64,000 bases of DNA from NCBI RefSeq assembly GCF_002211285.1, contig NZ_LOKX01000004.1, forward strand, positions 143,775-207,774, written 5' to 3'. A model generated the notes under the pieces. That model was not told where the DNA came from. It searched no databases and worked only from the letters and a program-made list of their open reading frames with translations. Each line of letters opens with the position of its first letter. The first letter of the stretch is position 1. The DNA comes from Rhizobium sp. R635. Its GTDB lineage: Bacteria > Pseudomonadota > Alphaproteobacteria > Rhizobiales > Rhizobiaceae. A program made the position numbers and the translations under genes. Of the stretch, positions 36,083-44,750 are shown piece by piece.

Positions 36083-37081
36083 GTGAGTCTTTATCAGCGC
36101 GTCTCCGTTGATGCGGCGCTCTATGTATTGCGCGATATCAACCGGAAGATGGATGTCACCCAGAACCACATCACGACGGGCATGCGTGTCGCCAAAGCGG
36201 CCGACAACGCCGTCTACTGGTCTGTCGCCACCACTGCACGCACCGACAACAAGGCCGTCTCGGCCATTCAGGACGCGCTCGGCATGGCGGCTGCGACGAT
36301 GGGCACGGCCTATACCGGCGTCCAGAACGTCATCGATGTCGTCTCCGAGATCAAGGCCAAGCTCGTTGCCGCCACCGAGGACGGGGTCGACAAGAACAAG
36401 ATCAACGAAGAGCTCAAGCAGTTGCAGGAGCAATTGCGCAGCGTTTCGGAATCGGCGACCTTCAACAGCGACAACTGGGTGATCCTCACCAACGATGCGA
36501 CGCCGACGCAGCCGCGCCAGATCCCGGCGTCCTTCATCCGCAATTCCGACGGCACTGTCTCTGTGGGCATGCTGAGCTACCATATCGACAATACGCCCGT
36601 GGGGGCCACGACCTCCAAGGATGCGCGCTACCTGATCGACGACCGCGCTACGGGCTCGGGCGAATACGGCGTGCTGACCTCGTCCTATTTCGCCACCGAA
36701 CTCGGGGCCGCGCAGAACTATGTGCTGATGACCAGCAAGAACGGCACCACGACCGGCCAGGTGGTGATTTCGGTGTCGTCAAGCACGACGAGCGGGCAGC
36801 TCGGCCAAATGATCAGCGTCGTCGACGCCGCGCTGACGCAGCTGACGACGGTCGGATCGGCCTTCGGCGCGCTGGAAAAACGCATCGAGCTGCAGAACGA
36901 CTTCGCCACCAAGCTGCACGACAACATCACCGCCGGCATCGGCCGTCTCGTCGATGCCGATATGGAGGAGGAATCGAGTAAACTCCGGGCGCTGCAGACG
37001 CAGCAGCAACTCGGCCTACAATCGCTGAACATCGCCAATGCGACTTACGATACGGTCAGGCAGTTGTTCCAGAATTTCTAA
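36083..37081 (+). CDS. Flagellin, solitary copy
   Basis: The 332-aa protein has the flagellin N-terminal D0/D1 domain (SLYQRVSVDAALYVLRDINRKMDVTQNHITTGMRVAKAADNAVYWSVATTARTD-like) and the C-terminal D0 helix (LRALQTQQQLGLQSLNIANATYDTVRQLFQNF). Its central variable domain is about 150 residues. It begins with GTG at 36083, nine bases after GGAG. No other flagellar gene is in the window. Rhizobia often carry extra flagellin genes away from the main cluster, and this is probably such a minor filament component. Confidence 0.9.
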   Translation: MSLYQRVSVDAALYVLRDINRKMDVTQNHITTGMRVAKAADNAVYWSVATTARTDNKAVSAIQDALGMAAATMGTAYTGVQNVIDVVSEIKAKLVAATEDGVDKNKINEELKQLQEQLRSVSESATFNSDNWVILTNDATPTQPRQIPASFIRNSDGTVSVGMLSYHIDNTPVGATTSKDARYLIDDRATGSGEYGVLTSSYFATELGAAQNYVLMTSKNGTTTGQVVISVSSSTTSGQLGQMISVVDAALTQLTTVGSAFGALEKRIELQNDFATKLHDNITAGIGRLVDADMEEESSKLRALQTQQQLGLQSLNIANATYDTVRQLFQNF

Positions 37082-37432
37082 GGGGCGATTGGGCGCTTGG
37101 AGCGGCACTGTGCTGTCTATTTGACTGTTAATTGCCCAGGATACCGGCGGTCGATTTGGAGGGCGCACTAACCCACTCTCCGTCATTCCTGTGACGAGCA
37201 CAGGAATGAGGGAGGAGAAGTGGGACGCGCCCCAGCGATGCCTGTAGAGAGGAAGTCTGGCGTTGCAAACACGAACCCCACCTATTGCTAAAAACTGGTG
37301 ATATCAGCGCATTGCTGCAACATGTCTGCTGTTTCGGCGCCTGAAATTCCCCTATCAAGGGAAGATCTTCATTTTCTTGCCGTAATCCTTGCCATTTGCT
37401 CGCATCAGTTTTGAACGGAGACCATCCTGTCC
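37082..37432. other. Intergenic region between flagellin and OmpA genes
   Basis: This 351-nt gap contains the palindromic repeat at 37158-37232 and the promoter region of the OmpA-like lipoprotein. No RNA or protein gene is supported in it. Confidence 0.6.
37158..37232. repeat. Composite palindromic repeat, copy B
   Basis: A cruciform-like element with nested arms: GGGCGC/GCGCCC outside, CCCACT/AGTGGG next, and CATTCCTGTG/CACAGGAATG around ACGAG in the centre. The central unit is identical to the one at 8452-8474, so both belong to one dispersed family. Confidence 0.8.
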
Positions 37433-38098
37433 ATGATCAAGAAATTCATACTTCTGGCCGTCGCCGCAAGCTATCTCAGCGCCTGCACGACGACCGATCC
37501 CTATACTGGTGAGCAGAAGGTTTCCAATACAGCGGGCGGTGCGGCGCTCGGCGCGCTCGGCGGCGCTCTCGTCGGCGTGGCCGTCGGCGGCGGCGGGCAC
37601 GGCAAGCGCAATGCGGCGCTGATCGGCGCCGGCATCGGGGCTCTGGCCGGCGGCGCGATCGGCAACTACATGGACCAGCAGGAAGCCGAGCTTCGCGCCC
37701 AGCTCGAAGGCACCGGCATCTCCGTCACCCGCCAGGGCGACAACATCATTCTTAACATGCCCTCGAACATCACCTTCGACGTCGACCAGGACGCGGTGAA
37801 GCCGGGCTTCTATCCGACGCTGAATTCGGTGGCGATCGTGCTGCGCAAGTTCAACCGCACGCTGATCGACGTCAACGGCCATACGGATTCGACCGGCAGC
37901 CTGCAGCATAACCAGGACCTGTCGCAGCGCCGCGCGCTGTCGGTTGCCGATTATCTCGGCGGCCAGGGCATCGACCAGCGCCGCGTCTCCGCCGTCGGCT
38001 TCGGCCCCTCGCAACCCGTCGCCTCCAACGCGTCCGAGGCCGGCCGCGCCCAGAACCGCCGCGTCGAAATCCAGATCGCGCCGATCACGCAGGGCTGA
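37433..38098 (+). CDS. OmpA family outer-membrane lipoprotein (YiaD-like)
   Basis: This 221-aa protein has a lipoprotein signal peptide with lipobox LSAC (cysteine near residue 18), a glycine-rich zipper (GGAALGALGGALVGVAVGGGGHGKRNAALIGAGIGALAGGAIG), and a C-terminal OmpA peptidoglycan-binding domain (NITFDVDQDAVKPGFYPTLNSVA, DVNGHTDSTGS, NQDLSQRRALSVADYL). It likely anchors the outer membrane to the cell wall. The glycine-zipper segment may insert in the membrane. Confidence 0.93.
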   Translation: MIKKFILLAVAASYLSACTTTDPYTGEQKVSNTAGGAALGALGGALVGVAVGGGGHGKRNAALIGAGIGALAGGAIGNYMDQQEAELRAQLEGTGISVTRQGDNIILNMPSNITFDVDQDAVKPGFYPTLNSVAIVLRKFNRTLIDVNGHTDSTGSLQHNQDLSQRRALSVADYLGGQGIDQRRVSAVGFGPSQPVASNASEAGRAQNRRVEIQIAPITQG

Positions 38099-38129
38099 GC
38101 CTGCCTCGATAGTCGCGAGAGCACAATGG

Positions 38130-38150
38130 AAAGGCGGGTTTCCCGCCTTT
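38130..38150. terminator. Bidirectional terminator
   Basis: The perfect hairpin AAAGGCGGG-TTT-CCCGCCTTT lies between the convergent OmpA-like and antitoxin genes. It has A residues on one flank and T residues on the other, so it can end transcripts from both sides. Confidence 0.8.
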
Positions 38151-38160
38151 CTATCGATGG

Positions 38161-38487
38161 TCAGGTTGATGCCGCAGCCTGTTCCTTGGAGCGTTTAGGC
38201 ATCGGGGTGACTTTTACGGTCACATGGCGATCAAGCGCATTGAGAACCCGCACAAGCCGGTCGATGGTGAAACGGCCAAGGTCTGCGTTGCGAATGCGGG
38301 AAAGATCGGCGGCAGTTATGCCAGTCAGCTTTTCCCCGTCGCGCACGGTCAGTTTGCGCCGGTCGAGGGCCGCAATGATCTCGGCGGCAAGCTGGGCCTT
38401 CATTTGCCTGGTATCGGCATCGGGGTCGCCAAGATCAGCGTAAAGGTTGCCGCTGCCTCGAACGATTTCGAAGTCATTGTCACTCAT
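38161..38487 (-). CDS. XRE-family antitoxin of a HigBA-type module
   Basis: This 108-aa protein has an XRE helix-turn-helix (about residues 33-90: MKAQLAAEIIAALDRRKLTVRDGEKLTGITAADLSRIRN) followed by FTIDRLVRVLNALDRHVTVKV. This matches antitoxins paired with Gp49/HigB-like toxins. It starts by ATGA overlap with the toxin stop, the usual toxin-first order. It likely represses its own operon through the 18-bp palindrome upstream of the toxin gene. The frame is intact although the toxin frame is broken. Confidence 0.9.
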   Translation of the reverse strand: MSDNDFEIVRGSGNLYADLGDPDADTRQMKAQLAAEIIAALDRRKLTVRDGEKLTGITAADLSRIRNADLGRFTIDRLVRVLNALDRHVTVKVTPMPKRSKEQAAAST

Positions 38488-38817
38488 CGCAACATCTCCT
38501 TTATTCGTTTCAAACGGGCTTGGATGAGCTCAACGTCCTTTTGCGGCGTCGCTATTCCTTTGGTCGATTTCTTCTGGAAGGCGTGGACCACCCAAATGGC
38601 ATCTCCAAGCTGAACCGCATAAATGGCCCGGTAAGCATCCGTGCGGTAGGGTAGCGATTTCGAACACGCCTGAGCCCAAACCTTTCATGGGTTTCGCAAT
38701 ATCAGCTTTTTGACCCATGCCGGCGATGGCAAGCGCGTCTTTCATCCTGTCCTGAACGGCCTGGGGAAAGTCCCCGAAGTCTTTCAACGCCGCTTTGACC
38801 CATGCAATCTCTTTCAT
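38484..38817 (-). pseudogene. Frameshifted Gp49/HigB-like toxin gene
   Basis: The frame starts MKEIAWVKAALKDFGDFPQAVQDRM and continues to GSGVFEIA, matching the N-terminal half of Gp49-like HigB ribosome-dependent nucleases. Near 38645-38655 the frame breaks. Continuing in the next frame gives YRTDAYRAIYAVQLGDAIWVVHAFQKKS and an end that overlaps the antitoxin start, the expected C-terminal half. The 334-nt length is 3n+1. Loss of a CT dinucleotide in GCTCTACCC would explain it. As read, the toxin is inactive; a sequencing error is possible. Confidence 0.8.
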
Positions 38818-38825
38818 GGATTCAT

Positions 38826-38843
38826 GTTGTCATATATGACAAC
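38826..38843. promoter_or_regulatory. Operator palindrome of the toxin-antitoxin module
   Basis: GTTGTCATATATGACAAC is a perfect 18-bp palindrome located 8 nt upstream of the toxin ATG. This is where TA complexes bind to repress their own operon. Confidence 0.8.
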
Positions 38844-38910
38844 GAGAGGCAAGTGTTTCTCGGAAAATCAAAAGCAGTTCGAGAAGCTAAGAATCATGCT
38901 TGGCTCTTCA

Positions 38911-39318
38911 TCAATGCTGCATCGTCGCCCCCTTGGTGATCTTGTCGACGATCTTCTTGTCGGCTCTGAGCGCGATGCCGACGACCTTGGCGTCGTCGGG
39001 GGCGTATTCGGCGAAGACGGCGCGGTTGGCGCCGTCGTGGCCGGTGGCAAACATCTCCTCGATGAAGATAGAGGAGGTCACTTCGCGCTCCAGCGCGCGG
39101 CGATGGATGCTCGATATCGTCGCTTCGTCGGCGGAAAGCACGATGATCGGCTGGATGGATAGCGGGTTGTAGAGATTGCCGGCGCGGTCCTTGTAGGGCT
39201 CTCCGATGATCTCGGGATATTGCCCGGCGATGCCTGTCGACAGGAAGGCCGTGACGTTCAGCTTCTGCCAGCCGGCAAGATTGTTTCGCAGGACGATCGC
39301 AATTTTGGTATCAAACAT
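38911..39318 (-). CDS. DUF2000 family protein
   Basis: This 135-aa protein matches DUF2000 (KIAIVLRNNLAGWQKLNVTAFLSTGIAGQ, then IQPIIVLSADEATISSIHRRALER). The fold is related to peptidyl-tRNA hydrolase II-like proteins, but the function is unknown. The ATG at 39318 is chosen. It is divergent from the AraC regulator with only 32 nt between the longest predicted starts. Confidence 0.88.
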   Translation of the reverse strand: MFDTKIAIVLRNNLAGWQKLNVTAFLSTGIAGQYPEIIGEPYKDRAGNLYNPLSIQPIIVLSADEATISSIHRRALEREVTSSIFIEEMFATGHDGANRAVFAEYAPDDAKVVGIALRADKKIVDKITKGATMQH

Positions 39319-39350
39319 TTCAGTCTCTCTCATCAGGGTATCGAAACGCG

Positions 39351-40265
39351 TTGAGCCAGGATCTAACGCCGCAGGTCTTCGAGGGTCTTGAACGTTTGTG
39401 CGAGCCGCAAGGGGGCAGCGGCATGCTGGCCGCGCCCGCGGGCAGCGGCATCCTGACTGCGCCCGCCTTTCCCGGCATCGAGCGGATAGAAGCGCAGTTT
39501 TCCGGCAATGTCTTCGAGCCGCACCGGCACGATACCTATGCGCTCGGGGTGACGCTGCACGGTGTCCAGGCCTTTACCTATCGCGGCGAGCGGCGCTTCA
39601 GCCTGCCGGGGCAGGTGATCGTTTTGCATCCCGACGAGGAGCATGACGGCGGAGCGGCGACCGAGGCCGGGCTGCATTACCGCATGCTCTACCTGGAGCC
39701 TTCGCTGCTGATGGAATGCCTGGAGGCGGAGAAGATCGGGCTTCCTTTCGTCGAGGAGCCGGTCATCGGCGACGGTGCCTTGGCGACGGTGCTTCTGGAC
39801 GCGCTCGGGGAACTCGACCGGGAGCTGGACGAGCTTTTCGTCGATGATTTCGTCAGCCGTGTCGCCGGCGGCCTGTCGCGGCATTCGCAGGTGCGCCGGC
39901 GGGCTCTGGGTGCGGTGGCCTGGCGGCAGGTGCGGGCAGCGCGCGATTATCTGGAGGCGCATGCGCTCAGGCCCGTGCGCTCGGGCGAGTTGGAGAAGAT
40001 TACCGGCCTCGACCGCTTCACGCTGTCACGGCATTTCCGCACGGCCTTTGCCACCAGCCCGCACCGCTACATGCTGATGCGGCGCCTGCAGCAGGCGAGG
40101 GCGCTGATGGGTGAAGGCGAAGGATTTGCCGATGTGGCGGCTGCGACCGGCTTTGCCGACCAGGCGCATTTCAATCGCCATTTCAAGAAGGCCTACGGCA
40201 TCACGCCCGGGCAATGGGCCAGCCTCAGGCGGGGTTTTCCGCAAGGCCGGAACGTCGCGCGATAA
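39351..40265 (+). CDS. AraC family transcriptional regulator
   Basis: This 304-aa regulator has an N-terminal cupin-type sensing domain (HRHDTYALGVTLHGVQAFTYRGERR, LHPDEEHDGGAATEAGLHYRMLYLEP) and a C-terminal AraC double helix-turn-helix (LEKITGLDRFTLSRHFRTAFATSPHRYMLMRRLQQAR, VAAATGFADQAHFNRHFKKAYGITPGQWA). The longest frame uses TTG at 39351. ATG at 39423 would leave more room for promoters. It likely regulates the divergent DUF2000 gene. Its 3' end overlaps the convergent AbrB gene by 41 bp. Confidence 0.9.
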   Translation: MSQDLTPQVFEGLERLCEPQGGSGMLAAPAGSGILTAPAFPGIERIEAQFSGNVFEPHRHDTYALGVTLHGVQAFTYRGERRFSLPGQVIVLHPDEEHDGGAATEAGLHYRMLYLEPSLLMECLEAEKIGLPFVEEPVIGDGALATVLLDALGELDRELDELFVDDFVSRVAGGLSRHSQVRRRALGAVAWRQVRAARDYLEAHALRPVRSGELEKITGLDRFTLSRHFRTAFATSPHRYMLMRRLQQARALMGEGEGFADVAAATGFADQAHFNRHFKKAYGITPGQWASLRRGFPQGRNVAR

Positions 40266-41319
40266 AGCGGGCGAGCGCCGGCCCGATCAGCAGAATGACC
40301 AGGAAACGGCCGGTCTGCATCGCCATCACGAAAGGCACGTCGACATCGCTTGAGGCAGCGATGATGGCGACGGAATCGGCGCCGCCGGGGCTGGTGGCGA
40401 GGTAGGCGGTCAGCGGATCGATGCCGGCGAAGACGTGAAGTGCCGCCGCCATGCAGCCGCAGAGCGCCATCAGCAGCACGATGCAGGCCGCGACCCGCGG
40501 CAGGGCGCGCGCCACATGGCTGATGATCGAGCGGGTGAAACGCAGGCCGATGCTCCAGCCGACGAGCGCATAGGCGATGGCAAGCAGCCACATCGGCAGC
40601 TCGATCTTCAAGAGGCCGACGCCCTGCAGGAAGGCGCCGAGAAAGAGCGGCACGATGATCATGCCGCCCTGGATGCGCAGGCGGCGCACGCCATAGGCGC
40701 AAAAGCCGGCAAAGGCGATGGTCGCCGCAAGGGCCGGCCAATCGACTGCGGGAAAGAGGACGAGCGGCGGCGGCTCGCCGCCGTCGGCCGCGACCCAGAG
40801 GCGCGAGATCACCGAAGCGCCGACGGCGACGAAGACGACGCGCAGATATTGCATGAAGGCGACGAGGCGGGCATCGGCGCCATAGGCTTCCGACATGATG
40901 ACCATGGCCGAGGCCGCACCCGGCGAGGAGCCCCAGACGGCGGTCGTTCCCGGCAGCACCTGCCAGCGCGTCAGAAGCCAGCCGAGGCCGGTGGCGATGG
41001 CGATGACCGAGAAGACGAACAGCAGGAAGAGCGGCGCGTCCTTCGCCATGGCGCCGAGAATATCAGGGGTGATGGTGCGCGCCATCATCAGCCCGACGAG
41101 CACCTGGCCGAACTGCAGCGGCTGAAGCGGCACGCGAAGCTTGCCCTTGCCGACGGTCAGCGCCAGCACGATGGCGGCGACCATCGGCCCGATCAGCAGC
41201 GAGGCGGGCAGGGCGAAGAGTTCGAGAAAGACGGTGAAGGCTGTGGAAAGCGCGAGCAGCAACGCCCATTTCGGCAGGCCGGCATCCCGCAGCAGGCGGC
41301 GTGCGTGGCTGAGTGGCAT
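40225..41319 (-). CDS. AbrB family (ammonia-monooxygenase-like) membrane protein
   Basis: This 364-aa protein has a duplicated AbrB membrane module with about ten helices, carrying GPMVAAIVLALTVGKGKLRVP and TTAVWGSSPGAASAMVIMSEAYGADARLVAFMQYLRVV in the first half and ATSPGGADSVAIIAASSDVDVPFVMAMQTGRF in the second. The paired SPGxA/SPGGA motifs are diagnostic. The family is named after a regulatory mutation in E. coli, but it is probably a transporter. The C-terminal coding region overlaps the convergent AraC gene. Confidence 0.88.
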   Translation of the reverse strand: MPLSHARRLLRDAGLPKWALLLALSTAFTVFLELFALPASLLIGPMVAAIVLALTVGKGKLRVPLQPLQFGQVLVGLMMARTITPDILGAMAKDAPLFLLFVFSVIAIATGLGWLLTRWQVLPGTTAVWGSSPGAASAMVIMSEAYGADARLVAFMQYLRVVFVAVGASVISRLWVAADGGEPPPLVLFPAVDWPALAATIAFAGFCAYGVRRLRIQGGMIIVPLFLGAFLQGVGLLKIELPMWLLAIAYALVGWSIGLRFTRSIISHVARALPRVAACIVLLMALCGCMAAALHVFAGIDPLTAYLATSPGGADSVAIIAASSDVDVPFVMAMQTGRFLVILLIGPALARFIARRSGLAENPA

Positions 41320-41529
41320 GAATCCCCGTATGTTTCCCGGCCGGTGCCAAGCCCTGAGGCTGAAATGAGAGGAAGCTCCGGCATGACGAAGAGAGGCCGG
41401 CTCAAGGGCCGGTCGGCGCTGCTTCGGTATAGGCGGGCGCCGCGAGCGCGGTCAATTGCGAAATCTGGCTTCGAGGCGATACAGCATGCTAATTTGATTC
41501 AAGCCGCCGCCTCAAGCCCTTGTTATCTC

Positions 41530-42432
41530 TCAGAGACGCACATGCCCGACGAGGAAATCGAGCAGGGCGCGCACGCGCGCCGGCAGCGGCCCGCCCTGGC
41601 CCATATAGACGGCATAGAATTCCTCGATATCGCCGGGATTGGCCGCTTCCAGCACCTGTATCAGCCGGCCGGCATCGATATCGGCGCGCACGGTGAAGGC
41701 GGCCAGCCGCGCAAGACCGGCGCCGGCAAGTGCCAGATGGCGCATGGCTTCGCCGTCTCCCACCTGCACGCCGGGCGTGATCGGCACCGTTACCGTTTCG
41801 CCGTCCTCGCGCAGTGGCCAGCCCTCGACGGCGCGGGCGTAGGAAAAGCCGATGCGGCAATGGCGGCTGAGATCGGCGACGCCACGCGGCTCGCCATGAC
41901 GCCTGAGATAATCGGGCGAGGCGACGATGAGCTTGCCGGTGGCGCCGAGCTTGCGGGCGATCAGGCTGGAGTTCTTCAGGGGGCCGGTGCGGATCGCGAC
42001 ATCGGCGCGCTCTTCCATCAGGTCGACGATCCTGTCGGTGTGTGTGATGTCGAGCGTGACGGCGGGATGAAGCGCCATGAAGGCGGGCAGGAGCGGCGCC
42101 AGCACATGATTGCCGAAGGAGCCGCTGGTGTTGATGCGGATGCGGCCCGAGGCCTGTTCGCCCGAGGAAGCCTGGCGTTCCGCCTCGGCGATATCGGCAA
42201 GGATGGCGATGCTGCGCTCATAGAAGGCGCAGCCCTCCGGCGTCAGTTGCAGCTTGCGGGTCGAGCGGTTGACGAGGCGGGCGCCGAGGCGCGCTTCCAG
42301 CCGGGCGACGAGCTTGCTGACGGCCGACGGCGTCATGCGCCGCGCCGTGGCGGCTGCGGAAAAGCCGCCGCGCTCGACGACGCTGACGAAGACTTCCATT
42401 TCGCCGGAGCGGTTGATGTCCTGGCGGCTCAT
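41530..42432 (-). CDS. LysR family transcriptional regulator
   Basis: This 300-aa protein has a winged helix-turn-helix (MEVFVSVVERGGFSAAATARRMTPSAVSKLVARLEARLGARLVNRSTRKLQLT-like) and an effector domain of the CrgA/DhaR-like group. It is divergent from the aldo/keto reductase gene, with 92 nt between them, and is its likely regulator. Confidence 0.93.
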   Translation of the reverse strand: MSRQDINRSGEMEVFVSVVERGGFSAAATARRMTPSAVSKLVARLEARLGARLVNRSTRKLQLTPEGCAFYERSIAILADIAEAERQASSGEQASGRIRINTSGSFGNHVLAPLLPAFMALHPAVTLDITHTDRIVDLMEERADVAIRTGPLKNSSLIARKLGATGKLIVASPDYLRRHGEPRGVADLSRHCRIGFSYARAVEGWPLREDGETVTVPITPGVQVGDGEAMRHLALAGAGLARLAAFTVRADIDAGRLIQVLEAANPGDIEEFYAVYMGQGGPLPARVRALLDFLVGHVRL

Positions 42433-42524
42433 GATGAATTCAAGTCACAGATGATGTTCTGTCAGGCAATCTATATCAATGTATAGGCCGGGTCTATCTC
42501 AGAGAAAACACAGGAGACAGATCG

Positions 42525-43559
42525 ATGGAGTACAGAAATCTCGGCGCATCCGGCCTCAGGGTGCCGGCTTTGAGCTTCGGCGCGGGTACGTTCGGCGGCA
42601 GCGGCCCGCTGTTCGGCGCCTGGGGCAATACCGGTGCCGAAGAGGCCCGGCGGCTGGTCGACATCTGCCTCGAAGCTGGCGTCAATCTCTTCGACACGGC
42701 CGATGTCTATTCGGCCGGTGCTTCCGAAGAGGTGCTCGGCCAGGCGATCCGCGGCCGGCGGGATACCGTGCTGATTTCGACCAAGACCGCGCTGCCGATG
42801 GGCGAGGGGCCGCAGGATTGGGGCACGTCGCGGGCACGGCTGATCCGGGCGACGGAGGATGCGCTGCGCCGGCTCGGCACCGATTGCATCGACCTCTTGC
42901 AGCTTCACGCTTTCGACGCCTCGACGCCGGTCGAGGAGGTGCTGTCGACGCTCGACGGCCTCGTCGCCGCAGGCAAGATCCGTTATGTCGGCGTCTCGAA
43001 TTTTTCCGGCTGGGAGCTGATGAAATCGCTCGCGGCGGCCGAGCGCTGGGGTTATCCCCGCTATGTCGCCCATCAGGTCTATTATTCGCTGGCGGGGCGC
43101 GACTACGAATGGGAGTTGATGCCGCTCGGCGCCGATCAGGGCGTCGGCGCTCTCGTCTGGAGCCCGCTTGCCTGGGGCCGGCTGACCGGCAAGATCCGTC
43201 GCGGCGAGCCGCTGCCTCAGGCAAGCCGGCTGCATGAGACGGCGCAATACGGCCCGCCGGTCGACGAGGAGAGGCTGTTCGACATCGTCGACGTCCTCGA
43301 CGCTATATCAGCCGAGACCGGCCGGACCGTGCCGCAGATCGCCATCAACTGGCTGCTCGGCCGTCCCACGGTGTCCAGTGTCATCATCGGCGCGCGCAAC
43401 GAGGAGCAGTTGCGCCAGAATCTCGGCGCGGTCGGATGGAGCCTTTCGAAAGAGCAGATCGAAAGGCTCGATGCCGTCAGCGCGGTCACGGCGCCTTACC
43501 CCTATTTTCCGTATCGGCGGCAGGAGGGCTTCGCCCGGCTCAATCCGCCGATCGTCTGA
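42525..43559 (+). CDS. Aldo/keto reductase
   Basis: This NADPH-dependent oxidoreductase has the TIM-barrel fold (344 aa). The catalytic tetrad is visible: Asp and Tyr in LFDTADVYSAGASEEVLGQAI, Lys in VLISTKTALP, and His in DLLQLHAFDAS. The C-terminal cofactor loop is VIIGARNEEQLRQNLGAVGW. The group resembles YajO/TAS-like reductases. The ATG follows a CAGGAGA site. It probably reduces an aldehyde or ketone whose identity is not apparent. Confidence 0.93.
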   Translation: MEYRNLGASGLRVPALSFGAGTFGGSGPLFGAWGNTGAEEARRLVDICLEAGVNLFDTADVYSAGASEEVLGQAIRGRRDTVLISTKTALPMGEGPQDWGTSRARLIRATEDALRRLGTDCIDLLQLHAFDASTPVEEVLSTLDGLVAAGKIRYVGVSNFSGWELMKSLAAAERWGYPRYVAHQVYYSLAGRDYEWELMPLGADQGVGALVWSPLAWGRLTGKIRRGEPLPQASRLHETAQYGPPVDEERLFDIVDVLDAISAETGRTVPQIAINWLLGRPTVSSVIIGARNEEQLRQNLGAVGWSLSKEQIERLDAVSAVTAPYPYFPYRRQEGFARLNPPIV

Positions 43560-43563
43560 AAGC

Positions 43564-43953
43564 TCAGTTCCTGTCGGCCCGGTAGGCGACGCAGTCGACC
43601 TCGACCTTGCAATCGACCATCATCCGCGACTGGACGCAGGCGCGGGCCGGCGGGTGCTTTCCGAAATATTCGGCATAGACGCCGTTGAAGCTCCAGAAGT
43701 CGCGCGGGTCGTCCAGCCAGACGCCGACACGCACCACGTCCTCGACCCCGTAGCCCGCCTCGTGCAGGATGGCGATCAGGTTTTCGATGGCCTTGCGGGT
43801 CTGGGGAACGATGCCGCCGTCGATGATCTCGCCCTTTTCCATCGGCACCTGGCCGGATACGTGAAGCCAGCCGCCGGCTTCCACCGCACGCGCAAAGGGC
43901 AAGGGCTGTCCGCCGGCGCCGGTTTCCCCGGCGCCGTAACGCTTGATCGTCAT
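43564..43953 (-). CDS. RidA family protein (cytosolic)
   Basis: This 129-aa RidA/YjgF/UK114 protein has GWLHVSGQVPMEKGEIIDGG, TRKAIENLIAILHEAGYGVEDVVRVGVWLDD and the C-terminal PPARACVQSRMMVDCKVEVDCVAY. The conserved arginine (RACVQS) and glutamate (VEVD) needed for imine hydrolysis are present. It is the last gene of the amino-acid ABC transporter operon, so it may remove imines formed from the imported amino acid. Confidence 0.92.
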   Translation of the reverse strand: MTIKRYGAGETGAGGQPLPFARAVEAGGWLHVSGQVPMEKGEIIDGGIVPQTRKAIENLIAILHEAGYGVEDVVRVGVWLDDPRDFWSFNGVYAEYFGKHPPARACVQSRMMVDCKVEVDCVAYRADRN

Positions 43954-43969
43954 GGGATCTCTTTCTTCT

Positions 43970-44740
43970 TCAATTGAAACTTGACGTTTTCAGGAATTCC
44001 GCGAGGCGCTGCGTCTTCGGCTGCACGAACATCTCCTTCGGATCGCCTTCCTCGCAGATCACGCCCTTGTTCATGAAGATCACGCGGGAGGAAACCTCGT
44101 AGGCGAAACGCATCTCGTGGGTGACGAGCAGCATGCTCATGCCGTCGGAGGCGAGCCCCTTGATGACCTGCAGGACCTCGCCGACGAGTTCCGGATCGAG
44201 CGCCGAGGTGACTTCGTCGAACAGCATCAGCCGCGGGTTCATGGCGATGGCGCGGGCGATGGCGACACGCTGCTGCTGGCCGCCGGAGAGCTGGCCGGGA
44301 TAATGATCGGCGCGCGAGGCCAGCCCCACGCGGTCGAGCCATTTTTCGGCCACCGCGCGCGCCTCGTCGCGCGGCATCTTCTTCACCTTGACGAGACCGA
44401 GCATGACGTTGCGGGCCGCCGTCATATGCGGGAACAGGTTGAACTGCTGGAAGGCCATGCCGGTCAGCGCCCGCTGGCGGGCGATTTCCTTTTCGCTCTT
44501 GCGTTTGCGCACGCCGCCGGATTGTTCGTAGCCGATCTCTTCGCCGTCGAGCAGGATGTGCCCGCCCTGGAAGTCCTCGAGCATGTTGATACAGCGCAGC
44601 ATCGTCGTCTTGCCGGAGCCGGAGGAGCCGATGATCGAGATCACCTCTCCCTGCTGCATGGTGCAATCGACGCCTTTCAACACCTCGACGGGCCCATATT
44701 GCTTGTGCAGCCCCTGAATTTCGAGAAGTACCTTGCTCAT
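43970..44740 (-). CDS. Amino-acid ABC transporter ATP-binding protein
   Basis: This polar-amino-acid ATPase (256 aa) energises the two permeases upstream. It has Walker A ([18 protein letters not shown]), the Q-loop ([15 protein letters not shown]), signature ([18 protein letters not shown]), Walker B ([14 protein letters not shown]) and switch His ([12 protein letters not shown]). The GlnQ/HisP type is clear. Start [10 protein letters not shown] at 44740; an upstream in-frame ATG at 44782 lacks domain support. Confidence 0.95.
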   Translation of the reverse strand: MSKVLLEIQGLHKQYGPVEVLKGVDCTMQQGEVISIIGSSGSGKTTMLRCINMLEDFQGGHILLDGEEIGYEQSGGVRKRKSEKEIARQRALTGMAFQQFNLFPHMTAARNVMLGLVKVKKMPRDEARAVAEKWLDRVGLASRADHYPGQLSGGQQQRVAIARAIAMNPRLMLFDEVTSALDPELVGEVLQVIKGLASDGMSMLLVTHEMRFAYEVSSRVIFMNKGVICEEGDPKEMFVQPKTQRLAEFLKTSSFN

Positions 44741-44750
44741 GACCGAGCCC

